From: Pseudomonas frederiksbergensis
GTDB lineage: Bacteria > Pseudomonadota > Gammaproteobacteria > Pseudomonadales > Pseudomonadaceae
DNA length: 64,000 bases
NCBI RefSeq assembly: GCF_017114915.1
Contig: NZ_JAAUOE010000006.1
Location: 124,001-188,000 of the forward strand
Reading direction: 5' to 3'
The position numbers and the translations under genes were made by a program. Numbering within the stretch: position 1 is the stretch's first letter; each line of letters starts with the position of its first letter. Shown one piece after another: positions 34,355 to 44,222 of the stretch. The notes beneath the pieces were generated by a model. That model saw only the letters and a program-made list of their open reading frames with translations, was not told the origin of the DNA and did not search any database.

Positions 34355-35746
34355 CTAATCGGAAACCTTCAATCCCAATGCGGCAAAACACTCCTCGATC
34401 GATCGCCGCTGCGTTTCTGCATACAGCCCCAACTCATCAATCGTCGAACGCCCCAATGCCTTTTCGAATGCCTGTTGGTTCGAATGCACGCCATAGTGAG
34501 TTTGCGCCGCGTCCCCCAGGTTCGACTGAAAAATCCCCGCCGCACTCACCGGCAGGAAATCTTCGTACACCAGCGGTTCAACCCGCACATACCCGTTGCG
34601 GAGCAAATCCTCCAGCGACGCGCCTTTCAGCTCATCCGCGGCTGGGCCTTTTTCTGTCACGAAGTAGCGAAAGTACGCCAGTTCCTGTTGGCGCATGGCC
34701 TCGACGGTGTCAGGAAATTCGCCAAAGTGCTGCGCCATAAGTGCGTTGTAGCGCGACGCATTGGCTTCGTTGGGGAACTCCTTGAGCTCATCCCGGGCGG
34801 CATTGAGCAAGCGATCGTAAAGCGCCCGGCCCTTGGGGGTGAGCGCTGCGCCGCGCTGCTCGATTTCACCGAAACGGGCGCTGTGGCTGCCACGGGTTTC
34901 GGTTTGATCAGTAAAAGTAATCGGCTCGTCCAGCGCCTTGAAGCTGGTCTGGCGCAGCAGGATCGGGCATTGGCGGCGGGGTGGGCCTTCGATCACCGCT
35001 TTGGGAGTAATGCCATGGGCGGGCATTTGTGCCTGGACGATGTCGATGTCCAGGGTGCGTGGCGTCAGGTGGTTGATGTGCGGGCCTTTGAACGCCACCA
35101 CGTCGGCGATCAGTCGATGCTGGGCGCTGAGCTGCTGGTATTGCGCGGCGGTGACGGTGGCGCTGTGGTGCCAGCGGAAGGTTTCCAGGGCTTGGGTGAC
35201 GAAGTCCTGCGCCTCGTCTTCGGTCAGGCCGCCCTGGGTTTCGGCGCGTTCGATGAGGGTCAGCGCGGTCGGGGTGAAGATCGAACGCTGGTCCAGCACC
35301 GACTGGGCAAAGGCCCGCAGTTCAGTGTCTTCGATCAGTTCCAGGCGCAGCAGCGAGGTGAATACCCGGAACGGGCTGACCTGCAACGCGGCCTCATGCA
35401 CGGCGCGAAACGCGGTGGAATGCACCGGCACGCCGGCCGGGGTCAGGTCGTAATAGCCCACCGGCTGCATGCCCATCACGGCGAACAGGCGGGCGAGGGT
35501 CGCCAGTTCAGCGGCGGTGCCGACGCGGATCGCACCGTGGCGCTCCAGGTCCAGGCGCTGGATTTCACCGGTGCTGTGCAGCTGTCGGGAGATTTGCGGG
35601 TCGCTGTCCAGCACGTGGCGGTTGGTCTGCTCCACCAGTTCCATCAGCGCGCCGTATAGCGGCACTTCTTCGCGGTACATGTCGGACATCGCTTTGGAGA
35701 AGCGTTGGCGGATCAGGTCAGGGCTGACGAAGTTCGGGTGGCTCAT
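34355..35746 (-). CDS. hglS: 2-oxoadipate dioxygenase/decarboxylase (DUF1338/YdcJ)
   Basis: A 463-residue VOC-fold iron enzyme of the DUF1338 family, converting 2-oxoadipate to D-2-hydroxyglutarate in D-lysine breakdown. The metal and substrate residues fall at the positions I recall for the Pseudomonas putida enzyme: H70 and R74 in RHGAIRVG, H226 in HINHLTPRTLDID, and E294 in RFGEIEQRG. Length matches. It is a single gene: the glc operon ends 128 bases upstream, and hcp lies on the other side beyond a regulatory region. Confidence 0.9.
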   Translation of the reverse strand: MSHPNFVSPDLIRQRFSKAMSDMYREEVPLYGALMELVEQTNRHVLDSDPQISRQLHSTGEIQRLDLERHGAIRVGTAAELATLARLFAVMGMQPVGYYDLTPAGVPVHSTAFRAVHEAALQVSPFRVFTSLLRLELIEDTELRAFAQSVLDQRSIFTPTALTLIERAETQGGLTEDEAQDFVTQALETFRWHHSATVTAAQYQQLSAQHRLIADVVAFKGPHINHLTPRTLDIDIVQAQMPAHGITPKAVIEGPPRRQCPILLRQTSFKALDEPITFTDQTETRGSHSARFGEIEQRGAALTPKGRALYDRLLNAARDELKEFPNEANASRYNALMAQHFGEFPDTVEAMRQQELAYFRYFVTEKGPAADELKGASLEDLLRNGYVRVEPLVYEDFLPVSAAGIFQSNLGDAAQTHYGVHSNQQAFEKALGRSTIDELGLYAETQRRSIEECFAALGLKVSD

Positions 35747-35874
35747 GAAAAAATTCCTGGCGCAGTGACGTAACGGATGCGGGAAAAGATCGCAGCCTTC
35801 GGCGGCGCCGACAAACGAAGTTTCTGACGAACTTCATTCTGCCAAGGACTGTTCTTGCCACTCAGGTGGTTCGG

Positions 35875-37092
35875 TTAACGCAGCACTTGGTCCACCAGTT
35901 CGATCCAGTGCCTGACCGGTGTTCGCCCGGCGCTGTTGAGGTGGCTCTGGCAACCGATGTTGGCGGTGGCGATGACTTCGGGGTGGCCGCTTTCCAGGGC
36001 GTTGAGTTTGTTGTCGCGCAGTTGCCGGGCCAGTTCCGGTTGGGTGATCGAATACGTGCCCGCCGAGCCGCAACACAAATGACTGTCAGGCACTGCCGTG
36101 AGATTGAAGCCCAACCGCGTCAGCACGGCCTCGACCGCGCCGCCGAGTTTTTGCGCGTGCTGCAAGGTGCAGGGGCAGTGGAAGGCGATCCGCCGGTCGG
36201 TGGCGGCGCAGACCCGTTCCAACGGTTCATCGGCCAGCACTTGCACCAGGTCCAGGGCCAGTTCGCTGACCCGCCGGGCCTTGGCCGCATAGACCGGGTC
36301 GCGCTCCAGCAGATGCCCGTAATCCTTGATGAACGCGCCGCAGCCGCTGGCGGTTTGCACGATGGCTTCGGCGCCGTTTTCCAGGTGTGGCCACCAGGCG
36401 TCGATATTGCGTCGGGCGCGGTCCAGGCCCATGGCTTGGGCGTCGAGGTGGTAGTCCAGCGCCCCGCAACAGCCGGCCTCGGGCGCCGGTATCACGCTGA
36501 TCCCCAGCCGATCCAGCACCCGCGCCGTCGCGGCATTGGTGTTCGGCGACAGACCGGGCTGCACGCAGCCTTCGAGCATCAACACCCGGCGAGCATGCCG
36601 AGGGGCAGGGCGCTCGCCCGGGGCGGGGAGGTCGTGGGGCAACTTCGCCTCAATGCCCCGTGGCAGCAACGGCCGGAAGGTGGCGCCGATCTGCAACAGG
36701 CTCTTGAACAGGTTCGGGTTCGGCGCCAGTGCCCGCAGCCCCTGACGCAACAGGCGCTGACCGGCCGGGCGCGGCACCGCTTGATCGATCACGGCGCGGC
36801 CAATGTCCAGCAGGTTGTGATAGTCCACCCCGGACGGGCAAGTGGTTTCGCAGTTGCGGCACGTCAGGCAGCGATCCAGGTGCAATTGGGCTTGGGCCGT
36901 GGCCGGGGCGCCTTCGAGCACTTGCTTGATCAGGTAGATGCGCCCGCGCGGCCCGTCCAGTTCGTCGCCCAGCAGTTGATAGGTCGGGCAGGTGGCGTTG
37001 CAAAAACCGCAGTGCACGCAGGTGCGCAGGATCTTGTCCGCTTCTTCGGCGCGGGGCAGTTGTCGGGCCTCTTCGCTGAGATTGGTTTGCAT
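35875..37092 (-). CDS. glcF: Glycolate oxidase iron-sulfur subunit
   Basis: A 405-residue subunit with two 4Fe-4S motifs near the N-terminus (CVHCGFCNATCP about residue 25; CLTCRNCETTCP about residue 75) and two CCG domains later (GCCGALDYH, CCGSAGTYS). With GlcD and GlcE it oxidises glycolate to glyoxylate at the membrane. The ATG at 37092 starts one base after the glcE stop; a longer in-frame start would overlap glcE by 180 bases and is rejected. Confidence 0.93.
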   Translation of the reverse strand: MQTNLSEEARQLPRAEEADKILRTCVHCGFCNATCPTYQLLGDELDGPRGRIYLIKQVLEGAPATAQAQLHLDRCLTCRNCETTCPSGVDYHNLLDIGRAVIDQAVPRPAGQRLLRQGLRALAPNPNLFKSLLQIGATFRPLLPRGIEAKLPHDLPAPGERPAPRHARRVLMLEGCVQPGLSPNTNAATARVLDRLGISVIPAPEAGCCGALDYHLDAQAMGLDRARRNIDAWWPHLENGAEAIVQTASGCGAFIKDYGHLLERDPVYAAKARRVSELALDLVQVLADEPLERVCAATDRRIAFHCPCTLQHAQKLGGAVEAVLTRLGFNLTAVPDSHLCCGSAGTYSITQPELARQLRDNKLNALESGHPEVIATANIGCQSHLNSAGRTPVRHWIELVDQVLR

Positions 37093-37093
37093 C

Positions 37094-38143
37094 TTACAGC
37101 TCCGCGTACATCTGGCCGGGGTTGAACAACCCTTGCGGGTCGAGTTGCGCCTTGAGTTGCCGGTGATAGCGCAGCAGCGCCGGGGCCAGGGGCTGGAAAG
37201 GCGTTTCTGTGACGCCATGGCTGAAGCAGGTGGCGTGGCCACCGAATTCAAGGGCTCGCGACTGAATGTCATCGGCCGCGGATTTCAGCCAGCGTTGCGC
37301 GCCACCCCAATCGATCATCTGCTCGCCGGGCAAGTCCAGCGGCCCGAGGTTGTTGGGCAGTGACAAGCGCCACAGCGGCAGACCCTCATTAAAAAAGTCT
37401 AGTCGTTGTTCGTTCAGGTCGGACCAATAACCAGAATCCAACGGTTCGCCGCCGAGCCGTTGATGGGCCGCCGTGACCGAGCCTTCACCGCCTTCCAGGC
37501 GCAGGTACAAACGCTGGCCATCGTGGCTGGCGGCGCTGATGGGCAGCGGTTGTTGGCCCCATTGCGCCAGATTGGCCAAGGCGCGGGCGCAGTCCAGGTC
37601 CAGGCTGATGCTCAGGCATTGCCGGGGTTTGGGCAGTACTTTGAGCGAGACTTCGGTCAGCACGCCGAGGCAGCCATAACTACCGACCATCAGGCGCGAC
37701 AGGTCGTAGCCGGCGACGTTTTTCATTACTTCGCCGCCAAAGCGCAGGTGGGTACCGAGGCCGCTGATCACCCGCGTGCCAAGGACAAAATCCCGCACCG
37801 AGCCGGACCACGGGCGTCGCGGCCCGGACAGCCCCGCCGCGATCATCCCGCCAACAGTGGCGCCTTCGCCGAACGACGGCGGCTCGCAAGGCAGCATTTG
37901 TCCCGCCGCATCCAGGGCGGCAAACAGTTCGCTCAACGGCGTGCCGGCGCGAACGCTGATCACCAGTTCCGTCGGGTCGTAGCTGACGATGCCGCGATGG
38001 GCGCGGGTATCAAGTATTTCTCCAGCCACTTCACGGCCGAGAAAGGCCTTGGTGTTTGCCCCCTGAATGCGCAGCGGCGTGGCGTTTTCCCGCGCCTGCC
38101 TGACCTGCTCGAGCAGGGCGTCACTGGCATCGAAATCCGCCAT
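37094..38143 (-). CDS. glcE: Glycolate oxidase FAD-binding subunit GlcE
   Basis: A 349-residue FAD_binding_4-type subunit (GEGATVGGMIAAGLSGPRR FAD loop near residue 92; MKNVAGYDLSRLMVGSYG near 140). It is shorter than GlcD and lacks the full catalytic cap, as normal for GlcE. Its start overlaps the glcD stop by one base (TGATG), so translation is coupled. Confidence 0.93.
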   Translation of the reverse strand: MADFDASDALLEQVRQARENATPLRIQGANTKAFLGREVAGEILDTRAHRGIVSYDPTELVISVRAGTPLSELFAALDAAGQMLPCEPPSFGEGATVGGMIAAGLSGPRRPWSGSVRDFVLGTRVISGLGTHLRFGGEVMKNVAGYDLSRLMVGSYGCLGVLTEVSLKVLPKPRQCLSISLDLDCARALANLAQWGQQPLPISAASHDGQRLYLRLEGGEGSVTAAHQRLGGEPLDSGYWSDLNEQRLDFFNEGLPLWRLSLPNNLGPLDLPGEQMIDWGGAQRWLKSAADDIQSRALEFGGHATCFSHGVTETPFQPLAPALLRYHRQLKAQLDPQGLFNPGQMYAEL

Positions 38144-39642
38144 CAGAAACGCTCCAGCTCAGGGAACGGCAGCTGCCCGGCGTGGATGTGCATTGCGCCG
38201 AACTCCGCGCAGCGGTGCAGGGTCGGGATGTTCTTGCCGGGGTTGAGCAGCCCCTGCGGATCGAACGCGGCTTTCACGGCATGAAACAGGGTCAACTCGT
38301 CACTGTTGAACTGCGCGCACATCTGATTGATTTTCTCCCGGCCCACGCCGTGCTCGCCGGTGATGCTGCCGCCGACTTTCACACAGAGTTCGAGGATTTT
38401 GCCACCGAGGGCTTCGGCCCGCTCCAGTTCGCCGGGCTGGTTGGCGTCGAACAGGATCAGCGGGTGCATGTTGCCGTCGCCGGCGTGGAACACGTTGGCC
38501 ACGCGCAAGCCGTATTCTTGCGCAAGGTTGGCGATGCCCTGGAGCACGCCGGGCAGTTCGCGGCGGGGGATGGTGCCATCCATGCAGTAGTAATCCGGCG
38601 AGAGGCGGCCGATGGCCGGGAAGGCGTTTTTGCGCCCGGCCCAGAACCGCACGCGCTCGGCCTCGTCCCGGGCCTGGCGGACCTCGCTGGCGCCGGCCTG
38701 TTGCAGCACCTCGCGGACCCGCTCGCAGTCGTCGTGGACATCGGCTTCGACACCGTCCAGTTCGCAGAGCAGGATCGCTTCGGCGTCCACCGGGTAACCA
38801 GCGTGGATGAAATCTTCGGCAGCGCGGATCGCCAGGTTGTCCATCATTTCCAGGCCGCCGGGGATGATTCCGGCGGCGATGATTTCGGCCACCGCGCGGC
38901 CGGCCTTTTCCACGGAATCGAAACTGGCCAGCAGGACTTTGGCGACCTGGGGCTTGGGCAGCAGTTTGACCGTGACCTCGGTGATGATCCCCAGCAAACC
39001 TTCGGAACCGGTGAACAGCGCCAGCAGGTCGAAGCCCGGCGCGTCCAGCGAGTCGGCGCCAAGGGTCAGGTGTTCGCCTTCAAGGGTCAGCACTTCGAGT
39101 TTCAGCAGGTTGTGCACGGTCAGGCCGTACTTGAGGCAATGCACGCCACCTGCGTTTTCCGCGACATTGCCGCCGATGGAACAGGCGATTTGCGAGGACG
39201 GGTCCGGCGCGTAATACAAACCGAAGGGCGCTGCTGCCTGGGATATCGCCAGGTTGCGTACCCCCGGCTGGACCCGTGCGGTGCGGGCGGCGGGGTCGAT
39301 GTGCAAGATGTTGTTGAACCGCACCATCACCAGCAACACGCCTTTGTCCAGCGGCAGCGCACCGCCGGACAACCCGGTGCCGGCCCCGCGCGCCACCACC
39401 GGCACGTTCCGGGCATGGCAGAGCTTGAGCAGTGCCTGCACCTGTTCAAGATGCCGGGGCAGGGCCACCAGCATCGGCGTGGTGCGATAGGCCGAGAGAC
39501 CGTCGCATTCGTAGGGCTTGAGTTCTTCCTCGCGCCAGAGGATGTCCAGGTCCGGCACCTGCTGTTGCAAGGCCTTGAGCAGCACCGCCTTGTCGACATT
39601 GGGCAGGGCGCCGTCGATGCGTTCGTCGTAAAGAATGTTCAT
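38143..39642 (-). CDS. glcD: Glycolate oxidase catalytic FAD subunit GlcD
   Basis: A 499-residue flavoprotein, the same length as E. coli GlcD. FAD_binding_4 motifs are visible (VVARGAGTGLSGGALP about residue 82; SIGGNVAENAGGVHCLKYG about 150) and the C-terminal FAD-oxidase motif region includes GEHGVGREKI. It is first in glcDEF. No glcC regulator or glcG gene lies beside it; upstream is a REP and an unrelated hydrolase. The start MNILYDERID is chosen over a longer in-frame ATG on family length. Confidence 0.93.
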   Translation of the reverse strand: MNILYDERIDGALPNVDKAVLLKALQQQVPDLDILWREEELKPYECDGLSAYRTTPMLVALPRHLEQVQALLKLCHARNVPVVARGAGTGLSGGALPLDKGVLLVMVRFNNILHIDPAARTARVQPGVRNLAISQAAAPFGLYYAPDPSSQIACSIGGNVAENAGGVHCLKYGLTVHNLLKLEVLTLEGEHLTLGADSLDAPGFDLLALFTGSEGLLGIITEVTVKLLPKPQVAKVLLASFDSVEKAGRAVAEIIAAGIIPGGLEMMDNLAIRAAEDFIHAGYPVDAEAILLCELDGVEADVHDDCERVREVLQQAGASEVRQARDEAERVRFWAGRKNAFPAIGRLSPDYYCMDGTIPRRELPGVLQGIANLAQEYGLRVANVFHAGDGNMHPLILFDANQPGELERAEALGGKILELCVKVGGSITGEHGVGREKINQMCAQFNSDELTLFHAVKAAFDPQGLLNPGKNIPTLHRCAEFGAMHIHAGQLPFPELERF

Positions 39643-39693
39643 CCATCGCGCCTCGTATGAATCGCCGAGCATCCCCCGAGTTATCGCCAACCC

Positions 39694-39727
39694 GTAGCAG
39701 CTGCCGAGCCTGCGAGGCTGCTGCTAC
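39694..39727. repeat. REP-like palindrome overlapping a gene end
   Basis: GTAGCAGC (39694-39701) pairs with GCTGCTAC (39720-39727), with an inner AGCCT/AGGCT pair. This is a second common Pseudomonas palindrome type. It includes the stop codon of the alpha/beta hydrolase and could end or stabilise that transcript. Confidence 0.75.
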
Positions 39728-40668
39728 GAGGCGGTGGGGGTCATGTGATGCGCCCGCAAAAACTCCCGGTACAAGCGTGCTGTTTTGGTCGGCTGCTCAA
39801 CCATCGGCATGTGGCCGACACCGTCCCAGATTTCCACCCGCAGATCGACGATGCCCTTGCTCCAGACGGGCACGCTGCTGACGTCGATCAAGCGGTCCTT
39901 GCGCCCCCAAAGCAGCAGCGCCGGGCATTTGATGTCGGGCAGTTTCGGTTCCATCGGCGGGCTGGCCCGGAAGTCCCTGAAGATTTCTTCCAGCTCGTCG
40001 CGCTGCTGTTCATAGCGCTGGGCGACGGCGTCCAGCACGATCCCCGGTACCCATGGTGGCGAAGCCATGGTCATGGCGTAGAAATGCTGGAACTCTTCAC
40101 GGGAATGAATCAGGAACGGGTTATGGCCTCGAGCCAGGTGGCGCTCCATGTCGCTGGGTTCCGGGGCAGTGACGCCAGCCGGGTCGAGCAGCGCCAGTGA
40201 AACGATACGCTCGGGGTAATTGGCCGCCAGCCAGGCCGCGATGTAGCCACCCATGGAATTGCCGATCACGTGCACCTTCTCGACGCCGCAGACATCGAGC
40301 AACTGGATCAATCGTTTGGCCTGGACCGGAATGTCGTAGCCACCACCGGCCTTGAAACCGGTTTCGCCATGGCCGGCGAGGTCGGGGATGATCACCCGGT
40401 AGTCGTTGACAAAATGCCGGGCGAAGCGCAGCCAGATATTCTTGTCGGCGCTGTAGCCGTGCAGCATCAGTATGTTGCTGGAGGCTTCGTAGGGCCCGCC
40501 CTGCCAGGTCGAGACGGTCATTTCGGTGATCGGCACGACAAGCTTGTGCAACCGATACAGCCGGGCCTCCAGCGCCATGTTCAAGTCATAGAGCCAGTAA
40601 CCGATGGCCGGGTAGCTCAACCAGCTCCAGGCCACGAAAACGGCGATAGTGACAACCAACAAAAGCAT
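39724..40668 (-). CDS. Membrane-anchored alpha/beta hydrolase
   Basis: A 314-residue hydrolase with an N-terminal membrane anchor (MLLLVVTIAVFVAWSWL). The catalytic triad is visible: Ser in GNSMGG near residue 147, Asp in GRKDRLID near 255 and His in DGVGHMP near 285. The oxyanion HG occurs in LMLHGYSADK. The ATG at 40668 is chosen, with AAGGAA upstream. It lies between glcD and a diguanylate cyclase on the other strand. Natural substrate unknown; lipase or esterase activity is likely. Confidence 0.85.
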   Translation of the reverse strand: MLLLVVTIAVFVAWSWLSYPAIGYWLYDLNMALEARLYRLHKLVVPITEMTVSTWQGGPYEASSNILMLHGYSADKNIWLRFARHFVNDYRVIIPDLAGHGETGFKAGGGYDIPVQAKRLIQLLDVCGVEKVHVIGNSMGGYIAAWLAANYPERIVSLALLDPAGVTAPEPSDMERHLARGHNPFLIHSREEFQHFYAMTMASPPWVPGIVLDAVAQRYEQQRDELEEIFRDFRASPPMEPKLPDIKCPALLLWGRKDRLIDVSSVPVWSKGIVDLRVEIWDGVGHMPMVEQPTKTARLYREFLRAHHMTPTAS

Positions 40669-40896
40669 CAGGCTATTCCTTTTGCAATGATCAGGACGGA
40701 AGGTGGTTGGCGGAGCCTCTCGTGGTTTATCGATCCCTTCCTTCATGTATAGACAAACATTGGGCACTCGCCTCATGGCAATGCCATGTTATTCAGACTG
40801 CAAGCCGGAGATGGCTATTTGACGTTGCCCTGATAGACTTCAAACACACTTTCACCCGTGTGTTGTCAGGCTCGGTTCAGTAGTACAGAGGCCTCT

Positions 40897-41970
40897 ATGG
40901 AAAAAAAGGGAGGAAAGGGACTTTCATTGGCCAGGAGGCTTTATGGGTCGCGCATCCTGGGTCTGGCCCTTGGACTATTGTGTGTCGGTGCAGGGATGTA
41001 TCCACTCGATCCCGCGCCCTGGGTCTGGGTGGTGATGCTGTTCAACGGCGTCATCTGGCCGCATGTGGCCTATCAATGGGCGCGTCGGGCGAAAATTCCT
41101 TATCAGGCCGAACACCGCAACATTCTGGTGGACGCGTTTCTCGGCGGTTTCTGGGTGGCCGCCATGCAGTTCAATCCGCTGCCCAGCGCAGCTACGCTGT
41201 CGATGATGGCGATGCACAACGTGGCCATTGGCGGTTTGCGTTTTCTGTTGATGGGCGCCGTCGCGCAGGTGCTCGGGATAGGCCTCGGGCTGCTGGTGTT
41301 CATGCCGGCTTTTGTCCCGCAAACCAGTCCATTTCAGCTATACGCCTGTTTGCCTTTGCTGTCGATTTATCCGCTGTCCCTGGGCTGGGTCTGCTTCCGT
41401 CAGGCCGACACCCTTGGCCGACACAAACGCGAACTGTTGGCCCTGAGCCGCACCGACAGCCTGACCGGCCTGCTGAATCACGGTGCGTGGAAAGATCAGC
41501 TGGAAATCGAGTTTCAGCGTTGCCAACGTCAGCAACAGGGCGGGGCGATTGCACTGATCGACATCGACCATTTCAAAATCATCAACGACACGTACGGCCA
41601 TGTCGCAGGGGACATCGTCTTGCGTCAGCTGAGCAAAATGCTCAAGCAGAACCTGCGTGCCGCCGATGTCGCCGGGCGCTATGGCGGCGACGAATTCTGC
41701 GTGCTGCTGCCGGACCTGCCACTGGAGCGCGCCGCCGTGGCGATGGATGCGCTGCGTGCTCGTTTCGCCACCTTGGGTTACGAGCAGAACCCGGCGCTGA
41801 AAGTCAGCTTGAGCATCGGCCTGGCGGCCTTCAACCCGGCCCACGACGACGCGACCCTGTGGCTCAACGACGCCGACCAGGCGCTTTACGAAGCCAAGAC
41901 CACCGGCCGTAATCGCGTCATTTGCCATGGCGACGGCAAGCCGCGTAAAGAGTTGCTCGACTCGGTTTGA
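40897..41970 (+). CDS. Diguanylate cyclase with MASE2 membrane sensor (AdrA-like)
   Basis: A 357-residue protein. The N-terminal half has about six membrane helices with MASE2 character (NGVIWPHVAYQWARRAKIP, AEHRNILVDAFLGGFWVA). The GGDEF domain (about 190-345) has an intact active site, RYGGDEF, and an I-site RAAD five residues before it, so it should make cyclic-di-GMP with product inhibition. The ATG at 40897 (MEKKGGKG) has AGAGG upstream. It is divergent from the hydrolase gene. Confidence 0.92.
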   Translation: MEKKGGKGLSLARRLYGSRILGLALGLLCVGAGMYPLDPAPWVWVVMLFNGVIWPHVAYQWARRAKIPYQAEHRNILVDAFLGGFWVAAMQFNPLPSAATLSMMAMHNVAIGGLRFLLMGAVAQVLGIGLGLLVFMPAFVPQTSPFQLYACLPLLSIYPLSLGWVCFRQADTLGRHKRELLALSRTDSLTGLLNHGAWKDQLEIEFQRCQRQQQGGAIALIDIDHFKIINDTYGHVAGDIVLRQLSKMLKQNLRAADVAGRYGGDEFCVLLPDLPLERAAVAMDALRARFATLGYEQNPALKVSLSIGLAAFNPAHDDATLWLNDADQALYEAKTTGRNRVICHGDGKPRKELLDSV

Positions 41971-42097
41971 CTGATCACCACAGGCTCCCACATCGGTTCT
42001 TCGGTGGATCAGGTGTGTATGTGTCGCATCCGGTGTAGAGCCTTGCGTCGTAGTCAGGTAGGGTCTAAAGACCCCGACACGAAACAAGGATCGATTC

Positions 42098-43339
42098 ATG
42101 ACGTTCAAACTCCCGCGTTCCTTCCTGGCCACCAGCCTTGGCCTGACCCTCGCCCTCGGCACCTTCACCCCCGCAGCCTTCGCCGAACCCCACAAACAAG
42201 TCCTCGCCGATGCTGAACAGTACAAGGCTGAAGCCCTGAAACTGCTGGAGCGGCTGGTGAACATCGACTCCGGCTCCGGCTATGAGCCGGGCCTGACCCA
42301 GGTGAGTGACATCGCCATCGACGAGTTGAAAAAGCTCGGTGCCTCCATCGAACTGGTGCCCAACACCCCGGACAAGAGCAACCATGTGCTGGCCACCCTC
42401 AAAGGCACTGGCAAGGCGAAAATCCTGCTGATGGCGCACATGGACACCGTGTTCAAGGAAGGCTCCGCCGCCGAGCGCCCGTTCCAGATCAAGGACGGCC
42501 GCGCCTATGGGCCAGGTGTGATGGACGACAAGGGCGGCATCGTCGCCGGGATCTACGCGCTGAAAGTCCTCAAGAACCTCGACTTCAAGGATTACGCGCA
42601 GATCACTTTCCTGCTCGACGCCAGTGAAGAAACCGGTTCGGAGGTCGCCACCGACCTGATCAAGAAAACCGCCAAGGCCCATGACGTGACGCTCAACCTT
42701 GAGCCAGGTCGTCCGGCCGATGGGCTGGTGGTGTGGCGTAAAGGCAGCGCGACTGCCGTGGTCGAGGTCAAAGGCAAGGCTGCCCATGCGGGCGTTGCCC
42801 CGGAACTGGGGCGTAACGCTGCCATGGAAGCTGCGCACCAGATTCTGCAACTCGGCAAGCTGGGCGATGCGGAAAAGAAAACCACGATCAACTTCACCGT
42901 GCTCAAGGCCGGGGACCGCACCAACGTGATTCCGGATCAGGCCACCGCCAAGGCTGACGTGCGGGCGGCGGTGCCGGAAGAATTCGACCGGATCGAAAAA
43001 GACTTGGCGCGGGTTTCCAAGGACAAACTGATTGCCGATACGCAAGTCACCACCAGCCTCAAGCGCGGCTTGCCACCGATGCCGCAAACGGCGGAATCGG
43101 ATCGTTTGATGGCCATGGCTCAGGGAATTTACGGCGAAATTGGCCGCAAGTTGACGGAAGAAGGTAGCGGCGGGGCGGCGGATGCGAGTTTGTCCGCGGG
43201 TGTTGGCACGCCGACGCTGGACGGGTTCGGAATGGTTGGCGGCAATATCCATACGCCTGAGGAATACGCCGAGGTCGAAAGCGTGGCACCGCGGATTTAT
43301 TTGCTGTCGCGGATGATTATGGAGTTGGCCAAGCCGTAA
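42098..43339 (+). CDS. Carboxypeptidase G2-like M20 peptidase
   Basis: A 413-residue secreted zinc peptidase, with a signal peptide ending PAAFA. It resembles Pseudomonas carboxypeptidase G2 in length and active-site order: His in LLMAHMDTV, bridging Asp in GVMDDKGG, catalytic Glu pair in DASEETGS, Glu in LEPGR and the C-terminal His in GGNIHTPEEY. It releases C-terminal glutamate from folates and similar compounds in the periplasm. AAGGA precedes the ATG. Confidence 0.9.
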   Translation: MTFKLPRSFLATSLGLTLALGTFTPAAFAEPHKQVLADAEQYKAEALKLLERLVNIDSGSGYEPGLTQVSDIAIDELKKLGASIELVPNTPDKSNHVLATLKGTGKAKILLMAHMDTVFKEGSAAERPFQIKDGRAYGPGVMDDKGGIVAGIYALKVLKNLDFKDYAQITFLLDASEETGSEVATDLIKKTAKAHDVTLNLEPGRPADGLVVWRKGSATAVVEVKGKAAHAGVAPELGRNAAMEAAHQILQLGKLGDAEKKTTINFTVLKAGDRTNVIPDQATAKADVRAAVPEEFDRIEKDLARVSKDKLIADTQVTTSLKRGLPPMPQTAESDRLMAMAQGIYGEIGRKLTEEGSGGAADASLSAGVGTPTLDGFGMVGGNIHTPEEYAEVESVAPRIYLLSRMIMELAKP

Positions 43340-43378
43340 TCGACCAGATTCCAATGCCAGACAGTTAAGGTACGCAAA

Positions 43379-43471
43379 CCTGTGGGGGCGGGCTTGCTCG
43401 CGAAGGCGGTGTATCAGACACGATAATGTCGACTGACACTCCGTTTTCGCGAGCAAGCCCGCTCCCACAGG
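43379..43471. repeat. REPIN, variant REP type
   Basis: Two 26-base arms (43379-43404 and 43446-43471) with core GGGCTTGCTCGCGAA form an inverted pair with one mismatch, 41 bases apart. The TCGCGAGCAAGCC variant differs from the TCGCGGGCAAGCC type at 17461 and 60330, so two REP subclasses are present. It separates convergent genes. Confidence 0.88.
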
Positions 43472-43503
43472 GATTTGCGGTGTTTTATCTTCCGGCGTAT
43501 TGC

Positions 43504-44115
43504 CTAGATGATCGGTGTCTCGACAAACACCTCAAGCCCCTCGGCATACGCGGTGAACGCGCTGACTCTCGGGAACTGGGCGGCGTCGACCTGATCCGGC
43601 ACCACCAGGTTGGTAAAGCTCCAGGCCACCGCCAGGCTAATCCCGTCCTGTGCAATGGAACCGTCGGTCTTCAGCGGCTGTTTTTCCAGCTCCCGCTCCA
43701 GCGCCGAATACGCCGCCGCCAATTGCCCTTCGACCCGTTCCACCCAAGGTCCGTACTGAATCTCCGCTGGCCGAAGGTTGCGCTCGTAGTAAAGCTGTAC
43801 CGATTTTTCACACGCCGCCAGCGCCAGGCCGATCAGTCGCAGCGAGCGCAAGCGTTGATCCGGGTCGTTGGATATCAGGCTTTTACCCGGTGCGGCCAGG
43901 GTCTCCAGGTAATCGATGATCAGCGTCGAATCCATCAACACTTCACCATCGTCCAGCACCAGGGTCGGCGCCTTCACCACCGGGTTGATTTGCTGGAACT
44001 GCTCGAAGTTCCTGAACACCGAAACCGATTCGTGCTCCAGCGCGATGCCCAGGTATTTAGCGGAAATGGCGACGCGCCGCACGTAGGGCGAATCCAGCAT
44101 GCCGATCAGTTTCAT
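43504..44115 (-). CDS. Glutathione S-transferase family protein
   Basis: A 203-residue GST. The N-terminal thioredoxin-like domain starts MKLIGMLDSPYVRRVAIS, has NPVVKAPTLVLDDGEVLMDST (the cis-Pro and Asp-Ser that bind glutathione), and the helical C-terminal domain follows from about residue 85. It resembles the YibF-type bacterial GSTs. Substrate unknown. It is transcribed alone, convergent with the M20 peptidase. Confidence 0.88.
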   Translation of the reverse strand: MKLIGMLDSPYVRRVAISAKYLGIALEHESVSVFRNFEQFQQINPVVKAPTLVLDDGEVLMDSTLIIDYLETLAAPGKSLISNDPDQRLRSLRLIGLALAACEKSVQLYYERNLRPAEIQYGPWVERVEGQLAAAYSALERELEKQPLKTDGSIAQDGISLAVAWSFTNLVVPDQVDAAQFPRVSAFTAYAEGLEVFVETPII

Positions 44116-44222
44116 TGAGCCTCTCCTTAACGGTCCTTGGGGAGGGACAACCTTAGCCGAGGTTCAGCGACCTGCAAACGGCTTCGCGCTAATCCTCAAA
44201 GCCTATCGCTCATCCTCGAAGG